From DASQBT01 sp049578545 (GTDB lineage: Bacteria > Pseudomonadota > Gammaproteobacteria > Burkholderiales > Thiobacillaceae), in contig JBAUMF010000068.1 in NCBI GenBank assembly GCA_049578545.1, forward strand, positions 36,036 to 100,035: a stretch of 64,000 bases of DNA. Direction: 5' to 3'. The notes under the pieces are model-generated. The model was not told where the DNA came from. It saw nothing but the letters and a program-made list of their open reading frames with translations, and searched no databases. The position numbers were made by a program, and so were the translations under genes. Below, in pieces: positions 52,519 to 60,361 of this stretch. The stretch's first letter is position 1; the number at the start of each line of letters is the position of its first letter.

Positions 52519-54111
52519 ATGATTGCCGATAACCTGGTTGACCTTTCGCGGCTGCAATTTGCAGTCACCGCCCTGTATCACTTCCTGTTCGTGCCATTGA
52601 CCCTTGGGCTGGTCTGGATACTCGTCATCATGGAAGGCACTTATGTGCTGACCGGCCAGAAAATCTACAAGGACATGACCAAGTTCTGGGGCAAGCTGTT
52701 CGGCATCAACTTCGCCCTTGGTGTCACCACCGGCATCACCATGGAGTTCCAGTTCGGCACCAACTGGGCCTACTACTCGCACTACGTGGGCGATGTATTC
52801 GGCGCGCCGCTGGCGATCGAAGGCCTGATGGCGTTCTTCTTGGAGTCCACCTTCATTGGTCTGTTCTTCTTTGGCTGGGATCGACTGACCAAGGGCAAGC
52901 ACCTGCTGGTCACCATCCTTATGGCTGTAGGGTCCAACCTTTCTGCCTTGTGGATTCTGATTGCCAATGGCTGGATGCAGCACCCGGTCGGCGCCGAGTT
53001 CTCGTGGATCACCATGCGCATGGAACTGAGCAATTTCTACCAGGTGATCTTCAACCCGGATGCCCAGGCCAAGTTCGTGCATACGGTTTCCGCCGGCTAT
53101 GTCACCGCGTCACTGTTCGTTCTTGGCATTTCGTCCTGGTACCTGCTCAAGGGACGCGACATCGCCTTTGCCCGCCGCTCCTTCCGCATTGCCGCCGCCT
53201 TCGGTTTCGCCTCCGCCCTGTCGGTCATCGTGCTGGGCGATGAATCCGGCTATTCCGTGAACGAAGCGCAGAAGACCAAGCTGGCCGCCATCGAAGCCAT
53301 GTGGAAGACCGAGCCCGCACCTGCAGATTTTGTCGCCTTCGCCATCCCCAATGACAAGCAAATGCGCAATGACTATGAGATCCGCATCCCCTATGCGCTG
53401 GGCTTGATTGCCACCCGTTCCACCAGTCAAACGATCCCGGGCATTGCAGAAATCAAGGAAAAGAACCGCGAGCGCATCCTGTCCGGCATCCAGGCGGTGA
53501 CCGCACTGGAAGAGATGAGGCATGACAGGAGTGACCTCGCGGCCCGGGCCATTTTTGATGAGCACAAGGCCGATCTGGGCTTTGGTCTGCTGCTGAAGAA
53601 ATATACAGAGAATGTCGCCAGCGCCACGCCGGAGATGATCCAGAAGGCCGTGGACGACACCATCCCGAAAGTGGCTCCCATGTTCTGGAGCTTCCGCGTG
53701 ATGGTGGCGCTGGGCTTCTCCTTCGCCCTGCTGTTCATGTTCTCCCTCTTCTACTCGATCAAGGGTAATTTCATCGAGAAGAAGTGGCTGCTCCGCTGGG
53801 CGCTCTGGTTCATCCCGCTGCCCTGGGTCGCCGCGGAACTAGGCTGGTTTGTTGCCGAGTACGGCCGTCAACCCTGGACCATCTACGGGGTGCTGCCTAC
53901 CCATCTCTCCGTATCCACGCTCTCCGTTGGCAGCATATACGGCTCGCTGGCCGGCTTCATCGGCTTCTACACCGTGCTCCTGATTGTCGAGCTGTACCTG
54001 ATGTTCAAGTTTGCCCGCCAGGGTCCCAGCTCCCTTGGCACTGGCCGCTACCACGGCGAACAGGCATCGGGCGGAGTTTTGCCAATTGGCGCACCCACTG
54101 AAAAGGCGTAA
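52519..54111 (+). CDS. cydA: Cytochrome bd ubiquinol oxidase subunit I
   Basis: Quinol-oxidising, haem-carrying subunit. The 530-residue sequence follows E. coli CydA closely, including the long Q-loop (L-type) with EKNRERILSGIQAVTALEEM and the segment GDESGYSVNEAQKTKLAAIEAMW. Haem ligands are His21 (ALYHFLF), His near residue 188 (KFVHTVSAGY) and Met in SFRVMVALGF near residue 395. The oxidase has high oxygen affinity and does not pump protons. It is followed by cydB after 11 bases. Confidence 0.98.
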   Translation: MIADNLVDLSRLQFAVTALYHFLFVPLTLGLVWILVIMEGTYVLTGQKIYKDMTKFWGKLFGINFALGVTTGITMEFQFGTNWAYYSHYVGDVFGAPLAIEGLMAFFLESTFIGLFFFGWDRLTKGKHLLVTILMAVGSNLSALWILIANGWMQHPVGAEFSWITMRMELSNFYQVIFNPDAQAKFVHTVSAGYVTASLFVLGISSWYLLKGRDIAFARRSFRIAAAFGFASALSVIVLGDESGYSVNEAQKTKLAAIEAMWKTEPAPADFVAFAIPNDKQMRNDYEIRIPYALGLIATRSTSQTIPGIAEIKEKNRERILSGIQAVTALEEMRHDRSDLAARAIFDEHKADLGFGLLLKKYTENVASATPEMIQKAVDDTIPKVAPMFWSFRVMVALGFSFALLFMFSLFYSIKGNFIEKKWLLRWALWFIPLPWVAAELGWFVAEYGRQPWTIYGVLPTHLSVSTLSVGSIYGSLAGFIGFYTVLLIVELYLMFKFARQGPSSLGTGRYHGEQASGGVLPIGAPTEKA

Positions 54112-54122
54112 CCACGGAGCAC

Positions 54123-55262
54123 ATGATGTTTGATTACGAAATCCTGAAACTGATCTGGTGGGCCTTTGTTGGTGTCCTGTTGCTCGGCTTTGCCATCATG
54201 GACGGCCACGACATGGGCGTCGGCACCCTGCTTCCCTTCGTCGGCAGGAACGATGTCGAACGGCGCGTTCTGATCAACACGGTCGGTCCCCATTGGGACG
54301 GCAACCAGGTCTGGTTCATTACTGCCGGCGGCGCCATCTTCGCGGCCTGGCCACTTGTGTATGCAACTGCCTTCTCCGGCTTTTACTGGGCCATGCTGGC
54401 CGTGCTGTGGGCCCTGTTTTTCCGCCCGGTCGGGTTCGACTACCGCAGCAAGATCGACAACCCAACCTGGCGCAATACATGGGACTGGGGTCTGTTTGTC
54501 GGCGGAGCCATTCCGCCGGTGATTTTTGGGGTGGCTTTCGGCAATCTCCTTCAGGGGGTGCCTTTCCATTTCGACGATGTACTGATGTCCACCTACACCG
54601 GTACCTTCTGGCAGTTGCTCAATCCATTTGCCCTGCTGGCAGGCGTGCTTAGTTCCGCCATGATCACTGCCCATGGCGCCACGTATCTCATGATTCGTAC
54701 CGAAGGCGCGCTGTTCGAGCGTTCGCGCAAGGCGGCACTCGTCTTTGCCGCGCTCACCCTGGCAACGTTTGCATTGGCCGGTCTCTGGGTCGGCTCCCTC
54801 AAGGGGTTTGCCATCACCAGCCTTGTGGTTCCCAACGGCTTGCCCGATCCGCTGGACAAGACCGTGGTGCAGCAAGCCGGTGCCTGGCTGAACAACTACA
54901 GCCTGTATCCCTGGATGAAGTCCATCCCGGCGCTGGGTTTCGCCGCGGGCCTGCTGACATTGCTTGCCGCCCTGCTGCGCAAGGGACGCACGGCATTCGT
55001 GACTTCGTCCTTTACCATGCTGGGTGTCATCGCCACGGCAGGGGCGTCCATGTTTCCCTTCATCATGCCGTCGTCCTCCGACCCGCGTTCCAGCCTTACC
55101 GTATGGGACAGCGTGTCCAGTCAACTCACCTTGTCCCTGATGTTCTGGGCGACCATTATTTTTCTGCCTATCATCATCTTCTACACATCCTGGGCATACA
55201 AGGTGATGTCAGGCAAGGTCACTACCGCCTTCATTCAGGCCAACGACAAGTCCGCTTATTAA
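54123..55262 (+). CDS. cydB: Cytochrome bd ubiquinol oxidase subunit II
   Basis: Membrane partner of CydA. The 379 residues begin MMFDYEILKLIWWAFVGVLLLGFAIMDGHDMGVG, the E. coli-type opening with the conserved Asp and His that border the oxygen/proton path. The motif TVGPHWDGNQVWFITAGGAIFAAWP is present. Two adjacent ATG codons (54123 and 54126) could serve as the start. It is followed by cydX after 11 bases. Confidence 0.97.
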   Translation: MMFDYEILKLIWWAFVGVLLLGFAIMDGHDMGVGTLLPFVGRNDVERRVLINTVGPHWDGNQVWFITAGGAIFAAWPLVYATAFSGFYWAMLAVLWALFFRPVGFDYRSKIDNPTWRNTWDWGLFVGGAIPPVIFGVAFGNLLQGVPFHFDDVLMSTYTGTFWQLLNPFALLAGVLSSAMITAHGATYLMIRTEGALFERSRKAALVFAALTLATFALAGLWVGSLKGFAITSLVVPNGLPDPLDKTVVQQAGAWLNNYSLYPWMKSIPALGFAAGLLTLLAALLRKGRTAFVTSSFTMLGVIATAGASMFPFIMPSSSDPRSSLTVWDSVSSQLTLSLMFWATIIFLPIIIFYTSWAYKVMSGKVTTAFIQANDKSAY

Positions 55263-55273
55263 AGGAGAGCAGC

Positions 55274-55393
55274 ATGTGGTATTTCAGCTGGATTTTGGGC
55301 GTCACCATGGCGGTTCTGCTGGCCGTGGTCAACGCCATGATGTGCGAAGCCAAGGAATGCGCGATCATCCGCAAGGACGGTGACGAGGAATGA
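55274..55393 (+). CDS. cydX: Cytochrome bd small subunit CydX
   Basis: A 39-residue single-helix protein, MWYFSWILGVTMAVLLAVVN followed by AMMCEAKECAIIRKDGDEE. The Trp-Tyr-Phe-x-Trp-x-LG opening and the short soluble tail with Glu match CydX, which stabilises the haem groups of bd oxidase. The ATG at 55274 follows AAAGGAG. The stop overlaps the start of the NifX-like gene (ATGA). Confidence 0.95.
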   Translation: MWYFSWILGVTMAVLLAVVNAMMCEAKECAIIRKDGDEE

Positions 55394-55749
55394 AAGTTGC
55401 CGTCACCAGCCAGAACCGAAAGACCATCACCGGGCATGCAGGCAAGTGCCGCAAGTTCTGGATCTATGAAATTGAAGATCGCACGATCAAGGGCAAGAGC
55501 CTGCTGGAATTGCCCAAGGAACAATCTTTTTATGAGAGCCATGGTGCTCCTCACCCCCTCGACGAAATCAACGTCCTTATCTGGGGCGGCATGGGCAGTG
55601 GTCTCACCCAACGCCTGCTTCAGAAAGGGATTGAAGGCTGGGTCACCAGCGAGACTGATCCTGACCAGGCCATAACCGCTTATCTGGAGGGTCGACTGGA
55701 AACCCTGCCGCCAGAGGAACATCACGACCATAGCGACCATCAGCATTAA
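55390..55749 (+). CDS. NifX/dinitrogenase cofactor-domain-like protein with His-rich tail
   Basis: A 119-residue protein with the NifX/NafY-type fold (VAVTSQNRKTITGHAGKCRKFWIYEIED at the start and LIWGGMGSGLTQRLLQKGIEG in the middle), known from proteins that handle Fe-Mo cofactor or other Fe-S units. No nif gene is in the window. The tail HHDHSDHQH could bind metal. It is coupled to cydX through a four-base overlap, so it belongs to the cyd message. A role in metal handling or redox homeostasis is guessed, not shown. Confidence 0.85.
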   Translation: MKVAVTSQNRKTITGHAGKCRKFWIYEIEDRTIKGKSLLELPKEQSFYESHGAPHPLDEINVLIWGGMGSGLTQRLLQKGIEGWVTSETDPDQAITAYLEGRLETLPPEEHHDHSDHQH

Positions 55750-55762
55750 ACGCTTCTACACC

Positions 55763-56170
55763 TTGCCATTTCTGACTGCACTCAGCTTGTCCCCACTCAC
55801 CGCTCACCCCGCTGACCTGGAAGTGGCGGTGACAGGAGTACGCAACACAGATGGCCCGGTGAAGCTGATGCTGTTCGACCACGCCGACGGCTTCCGCAAG
55901 GAGAATAAAGCCCGCCAGGTGCTGGCCCTGCCAGCAAGGGCAGGCTCGGTCCAGGGCGTGTTTCACGACTTGCCGCCTGGTCGCTATGCGGTCATCGCCT
56001 ATCATGACGAAGATGGCAATGGAAAACTTGACCTGCGTTTTGGCATGTTTCCGACTGAGGGTTATGGGCTGAGCAACAATCGCAAAGTGTCCGGGCCGCC
56101 TTCATTCAAGGAAGCTTCCTTTGATCTGACAGACGCTGGACGGCAAATCGATATCGACCTCGATTACTGA
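55763..56170 (+). CDS. DUF2141 family exported protein; start uncertain
   Basis: A DUF2141 beta-sandwich protein (DLEVAVTGVRNTDGPVKLMLFDHADGFR and later LPPGRYAVIAYHDEDGNGKLDLRFGMFPTEGYG). Conserved Asp residues suggest calcium binding. The only standard start is TTG at 55763, which leaves a short signal peptide with no positive charge. Upstream the frame stays open and contains ATT-AAA-CGC (from 55745), which would give SIKRFYTLPFLTALSLSPLTAHPA, a proper signal peptide; no ATG, GTG or TTG occurs there. Translation may be coupled to the preceding gene. Confidence 0.82.
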   Translation: MPFLTALSLSPLTAHPADLEVAVTGVRNTDGPVKLMLFDHADGFRKENKARQVLALPARAGSVQGVFHDLPPGRYAVIAYHDEDGNGKLDLRFGMFPTEGYGLSNNRKVSGPPSFKEASFDLTDAGRQIDIDLDY

Positions 56171-56185
56171 ATTTGCCTGTTAGCG

Positions 56186-56270
56186 AATAGCTATTGATCC
56201 GTTAATTACAATCAATTGGATTAATTGTCTGACCCCCCGTAGACTGGGTTCATTAGCAATTGCTAATGAA
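56186..56270 (+). promoter_or_regulatory. Palindrome-rich control region in front of the peroxiredoxin gene
   Basis: Three dyads in the 132-base gap: AATAGCTATT (56186-56195), an imperfect dyad around CAATTGG with flanking TTAAT/ATTAA (56202-56225), and a perfect 22-base palindrome built from TTCATTAGCAA and its complement (56249-56270). The last ends 32 bases before the ATG, so it may lie at or near the transcription start, where a repressor could act. Identity of the regulator is unknown. Confidence 0.6.
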
Positions 56271-56302
56271 CAATCTTTGATTGAATTGAAAGGAAGACCA
56301 CA

Positions 56303-56953
56303 ATGTCAGAAACCGTCAACAACTGCCCCGTCATGCCCCGCCTGAACGAGCCGGCCCCCAACTTCGAAGCCAAGACCACCCACGGCATCAAGAAGCTGGC
56401 CGATTACAAAGGCAAGTGGCTGGTGCTGTTCTCCCACCCCGCCGACTTCACCCCGGTTTGCACCACTGAATTCATGGGCTTCGCCAAGCACTACCCTGAG
56501 TTTCAGAAACTCAACTGCGAGTTGATCGGTCTGTCCATCGACAGCTACTACGCCCACGTGGCTTGGGTGCGCAACATCAAGGAGAAATTCGGGGTCGACA
56601 TCCCCTTCCCCATCATTGAGGACCTGTCGATGAAAGTGGCCAAGGACTATGGCATGATCCAGCCGGGCGCGTCCGACACCTCGGCGGTGCGTGCGACCTT
56701 CATTATCGATGACAAGGGCATCCTGCGTGCCATGGTGTACTACCCGATGACCAATGGCCGCTCCATCCCCGAGTTCGTGCGCCTGGTGGCCGCACTGCAG
56801 ACCTCGGACAAGAACAAGGTGGCCACGCCCGAGGGCTGGCAGCCCGGCGACAAAGTCATTGTGCCCCCGCCCGGCGACGTGAATGCCGCCGAGAAGCGGA
56901 TGGGAGAAGGCTACGAGTGCACAGACTGGTACTTCTGCAAAAAATCGCTGTAA
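56303..56953 (+). CDS. Peroxiredoxin, Prx6-type
   Basis: Thiol peroxidase of 216 residues. The peroxidatic Cys53 is in HPADFTPVCTTEFMGFAK; the Arg in SAVRATFIIDDKGILRAM supports it. The C-terminal domain typical of Prx6 and archaeal types is present, with Cys206 and Cys212 (YECTDWYFCKKSL), which may act as resolving cysteines. A strong GAAAGGAAG ribosome site and a palindrome-rich upstream region suggest its own regulated promoter. It protects the cell from peroxide formed during oxygen use. Confidence 0.95.
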   Translation: MSETVNNCPVMPRLNEPAPNFEAKTTHGIKKLADYKGKWLVLFSHPADFTPVCTTEFMGFAKHYPEFQKLNCELIGLSIDSYYAHVAWVRNIKEKFGVDIPFPIIEDLSMKVAKDYGMIQPGASDTSAVRATFIIDDKGILRAMVYYPMTNGRSIPEFVRLVAALQTSDKNKVATPEGWQPGDKVIVPPPGDVNAAEKRMGEGYECTDWYFCKKSL

Positions 56954-57010
56954 TTCAACTGTCTCGCGCCCGCCCCAGGAGGGGTGGGCTTCTCGATCAA
57001 GGAGATCACA

Positions 57011-57400
57011 ATGTTCAACCCTGTCACCATTCCTTTTGGCAGCAAAATGCTGTTCAACGCGGTCAAGCTCAAGCCCGGCATCACGGCCAATGATATCGAA
57101 CTCGCCCTCGGTGAGATGTGCCATGTAGTGAAGGAAACCTATGGCTCCGAGTCCGGCGGTTTCATTGCCGGGCAGGTGTTCGCCTACGCCGGTTTCATCA
57201 GTCAGGAAGGTTCCGTGAACTCGGTAAGAGAGCCCGACTACGACGTCGCCATCGTCACCTATTGGGCCTCGTTCGAGCAACACGAGAAGTCGCATGCGGA
57301 CAAGACCTTTAATGACAAGTTCAGCGCCTTGGCCGAGATGTGCAGCGACACGTTTGAGCTGGGTTTCGACATGCTGTGGCAGGGCGTACCCGGAGAATAA
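57011..57400 (+). CDS. Conserved hypothetical protein, possible dimeric alpha/beta barrel
   Basis: A 129-residue soluble protein with AAGGAGATCACA before the ATG at 57011. Features include SVREPDYDVAIVTYWASFEQHEKSHADKTF, which recalls the ABM/EthD-type dimeric alpha/beta barrel. The predicted cysteines at about 36 and 110 are noted without a known role. I do not recognise the family with certainty. It sits between the peroxiredoxin and the ZIP transporter genes with short gaps, so it is probably part of the same redox/metal set. Confidence 0.75.
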   Translation: MFNPVTIPFGSKMLFNAVKLKPGITANDIELALGEMCHVVKETYGSESGGFIAGQVFAYAGFISQEGSVNSVREPDYDVAIVTYWASFEQHEKSHADKTFNDKFSALAEMCSDTFELGFDMLWQGVPGE

Positions 57401-57406
57401 AAACCC

Positions 57407-58144
57407 GTGTTTCTGGCCATCGTGTTCAGTCTGCTGGGCAGCGTCGGTGCCATGAGCGGTGCGGCGCTGTTACTGGCTTTTCCGGACACGGTGCGCAACC
57501 GGCTGCTTCCCTCGCTACTCGCTTACGCCACGGGTACGCTGCTGGGTGCGGCCTTTCTCGGCATGCTGCCCAAAGCCATGGGCCAGGCGCCCGTTTTCGC
57601 TGTCAGCGCAACCGTGCTGGCGGGACTGATCGCTTTCTTTCTTTTGGAAAAGCTGGTGCTTTGGCGCCATTGCCACGACAAAGCATGCGAGGTTCACAGC
57701 AATCAGGGCGGTAAATTGATTTTGGTGGGCGACACCTTCCACAACTTCGTCGATGGAGTGGTCATCGCCGCCGCTTTTCTCACCTCCCCGGTTCTCGGCG
57801 TGGCAACAGCGCTCGCCGTCATCGCACATGAAATTCCCCAGGAGCTGGGCGATTTCGCCATCCTCTTGCATAGCGGCTTGAGCAAGTCGCGCGCCTTCTC
57901 TTACAACCTGCTGTCATCGCTGGCTACCCTGCCCGGCACCCTCATCGGCTGGTTCTGGCTGGCCGAGGTGCGCCAAGCCATTCCCTATGTGCTGGCCGTC
58001 TCCGCTGCCAGTTTCATCTATATCGCCGTAGCGGATCTGGTGCCGGGTTTGCATCAGCAAACGGGCGCAAAAGCGGCATTCAAGCAGGTCACCTTGATGC
58101 TGGCTGGCATCGCCACCATCGCATTTTTCCGTTTTGGGGACTAA
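57407..58144 (+). CDS. ZIP family metal transporter
   Basis: A 245-residue membrane protein with eight helices in the ZIP pattern. Metal-site motifs are HNFVDGVVIAAAF (helix IV) and HEIPQELGDFAILL (helix V). A cytoplasmic loop with HCHDKACEVH between helices III and IV is a typical His-rich ZIP loop. It starts with GTG at 57407, six bases after the previous stop. Zinc is the likely substrate, but iron or manganese is possible. The metal could serve other members of this cluster. Confidence 0.92.
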   Translation: MFLAIVFSLLGSVGAMSGAALLLAFPDTVRNRLLPSLLAYATGTLLGAAFLGMLPKAMGQAPVFAVSATVLAGLIAFFLLEKLVLWRHCHDKACEVHSNQGGKLILVGDTFHNFVDGVVIAAAFLTSPVLGVATALAVIAHEIPQELGDFAILLHSGLSKSRAFSYNLLSSLATLPGTLIGWFWLAEVRQAIPYVLAVSAASFIYIAVADLVPGLHQQTGAKAAFKQVTLMLAGIATIAFFRFGD

Positions 58145-58153
58145 GAGCTAGAC

Positions 58154-59155
58154 GTGACCAGCACAATCGAAAAGGGAGGTGGCACATTCAGGGGCATCAA
58201 GCTGCTGTTGTGCGAGAATCCGCTGCCACCCATAGACGAGGCCATTGAAGCAGCGAAAACCGAACTTCCCAAAAGCAACTATTACACGGAGCCATACTCC
58301 GAGCCTCTGCGTCAACTTATCGCAAGGCAGCTGGGTGTTCCTGAACGCCTGATCCATATCAATGCCGGCTCCGAACTCATTCTGCGCCAGCTATTCCAGC
58401 GTCTGGGGCGGCAGGTGCATTTGCTCACCCCGACATATGTTCTGTTTCCGGAAATCGCCCAGTCCTACACCGAATCGCGGCTACTGCCCGAGCAAAAATT
58501 CGCCTCTGACCTGAGCCAGCTGCAAATTCCTGAGGGCACGACCCTGGTGGTGATTGTCAATCCGAACAATCCCAACGGCGGCACGTTTGACATGGCCCCA
58601 TTGCCTGATCTGCTAGAACGATACCGCGACACCTATTTCCTCGTGGATGAAGCATTCATCGGCATGGCAGGCCAGAGCGTGGCCCACTGGGTGCCTCGAT
58701 TTCCCAATTTGATTGTTACCCGCACGCTCTCCAAGGCGCACAGCCTGGCAGGCTTCCGGGTTGGATATGCCATCGTGCCTGAACCATTGGCCGATGATCT
58801 GAATCGCAACAACGACGCGTATCCTCTTGCGCGGGCAAGCCAGGCTGCCGCCATCGCGACCTTGATGAACGACGACAAGATCCACAAGCGCGCGTCCCAG
58901 CTCAGAACCTGGGCTGCAACGCTGGCAAACGATCTCGAACACCTGGGTGTAAAAACCTTTCCTTCGGAAACCTACTTCTTCCTGGCTGACTTTGCTCCCA
59001 TGGATGCAGCGGTCCTTGCTGAAAAACTCAAGTCAAGAAACATCCTGATCAAACCCTTGAACGATCCGGCACTTGGTCCGGGCTACATGCGCGTGACCAC
59101 GGCACTGCCCGCCGACAATATGCGCTTCCTGAATGTGCTGAAGGAACTGCTGTGA
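58154..59155 (+). CDS. PLP-dependent aminotransferase (HisC/CobD-like)
   Basis: A 333-residue class I/II aminotransferase. The PLP lysine is in TRTLSKAHSLAGFRVGYAIV near residue 195, and the substrate/cofactor motif VVIVNPNNPNGG lies near residue 137. It is shorter than standard HisC, and opens on a GTG at 58154, ten bases after the ZIP stop. A complete hisC is at 19066-20178, so this copy probably serves another substrate, which the sequence does not reveal. It differs from the HisC copy mainly at its N terminus. Confidence 0.85.
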   Translation: MTSTIEKGGGTFRGIKLLLCENPLPPIDEAIEAAKTELPKSNYYTEPYSEPLRQLIARQLGVPERLIHINAGSELILRQLFQRLGRQVHLLTPTYVLFPEIAQSYTESRLLPEQKFASDLSQLQIPEGTTLVVIVNPNNPNGGTFDMAPLPDLLERYRDTYFLVDEAFIGMAGQSVAHWVPRFPNLIVTRTLSKAHSLAGFRVGYAIVPEPLADDLNRNNDAYPLARASQAAAIATLMNDDKIHKRASQLRTWAATLANDLEHLGVKTFPSETYFFLADFAPMDAAVLAEKLKSRNILIKPLNDPALGPGYMRVTTALPADNMRFLNVLKELL

Positions 59156-59216
59156 CCTGCAGCCGGCCCGGGAATCTTTTTCAAATTCGCAAGCTATCCG
59201 TTTAAGGAGGAACACC

Positions 59217-60359
59217 ATGTCTTTTCCCACCCGCATTGCCATTCTGGGTGCCGGCTTCGCCGCTCTCACAGCCGCCAAGGAGTTGCGTCGGCGCATGCCG
59301 GACGCAGAGATTACCCTGATTACACCCGCAGCGGAGTTCGTCTATTACCCCGGCCTGATCTGGGTGCCATCGGGGTTGCGCCGTGGCGGGGACCTGCGTG
59401 TGGATCTGCATGGCTGGCTGGTCAAGCAGCGCATCCAGTTGTGGCAGGGCCGGGTCACCGGCCTGTCGGATGGCGGCCGCAAGGTGCTGACCGACAAGGG
59501 CGAAATCGCGAACGATGCCTTGCTGATTGCCAGCGGCGGACGATTCCTCAAGGCGCTGCCCGGCATCGAACATGCCATCACGATTTGCGAAGGCATTTCT
59601 GCCGCCGAAACGATGCGCGATCGCCTGGCCGCCATGGAGGGCGGCACGATTGCACTCGGCTTTGGCACCAATCCGAAAGAACCGGCTGCCATGCGCGGCG
59701 GCCCCATGTTCGAACTGCTGTTCGGTCTCGATACCCTGTTGAGACAACAGGGCCGGCGCGACAAATTCTGCCTGGTGTTCTTCAACCCCGCACCCGAACC
59801 CGGCAAACGGCTGGGTGACAAGGCCGTCAAAGGCCTGCTGCGCGAAATGGCCCAGCGCAATATCGACACCCACCTTGGGTGCAAGATCCTGGGCTTTGAA
59901 GCCGACAAGGTAAAGACCGAAGGCGGCGAAATTCCTGCCGACATGATTCTTTTCATGCCGGGCATGACCGGGCCGGACTGGCTCGCCAATGCCGACCTGC
60001 CGAAATCCGCAGGCGGCTTTGTCGTGGCGGATGCGCATTGCCAGGTCAAAGGACTGGACAAGGTCTATGTCGCGGGCGATGCAGGCAGCTACCCCGGCCC
60101 GGACTGGATGCCCAAACAGGCCCACATGGCGGATCTGCAGGCCAAGGCCGCGGTCGAGAATCTGGTCAATGGCCTGCAGGGCAAGCCGGCGACGGCCAGA
60201 TTCAGGGCGGAGTTGATCTGCATCGTCGACACCCTGGACAAGGGCATCCTGGTTTATCGCGACGAGAGGCGTGCCATCGTACTGCCGCCACTGCGCCTGA
60301 TGCACTGGGCAAAACGCGTCTATGAATGGCTTTACCTGCGTCCATTGCGGAATCCCTGA
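59217..60359 (+). CDS. SQR/NDH-2-like FAD-dependent oxidoreductase
   Basis: A 380-residue flavoprotein of the sulfide:quinone reductase/NDH-2 fold. FAD motifs: RIAILGAGFAALTAAKELRR at 6-25 and VYVAGDAGSYPGPDWMPKQAHMA near residue 283. A C-terminal amphipathic tail (WAKRVYEWLYLRPLR) suggests membrane contact. SQR needs three redox cysteines; here Cys124 and Cys335 could match two, but no Cys occurs near the middle position (PKEPAAMRGGP). So sulfide oxidation is doubtful and another quinone-reducing role is possible. It has an excellent AAGGAGGAA ribosome site and is followed directly by ybgE. Confidence 0.85.
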   Translation: MSFPTRIAILGAGFAALTAAKELRRRMPDAEITLITPAAEFVYYPGLIWVPSGLRRGGDLRVDLHGWLVKQRIQLWQGRVTGLSDGGRKVLTDKGEIANDALLIASGGRFLKALPGIEHAITICEGISAAETMRDRLAAMEGGTIALGFGTNPKEPAAMRGGPMFELLFGLDTLLRQQGRRDKFCLVFFNPAPEPGKRLGDKAVKGLLREMAQRNIDTHLGCKILGFEADKVKTEGGEIPADMILFMPGMTGPDWLANADLPKSAGGFVVADAHCQVKGLDKVYVAGDAGSYPGPDWMPKQAHMADLQAKAAVENLVNGLQGKPATARFRAELICIVDTLDKGILVYRDERRAIVLPPLRLMHWAKRVYEWLYLRPLRNP

Positions 60360-60361
60360 AC

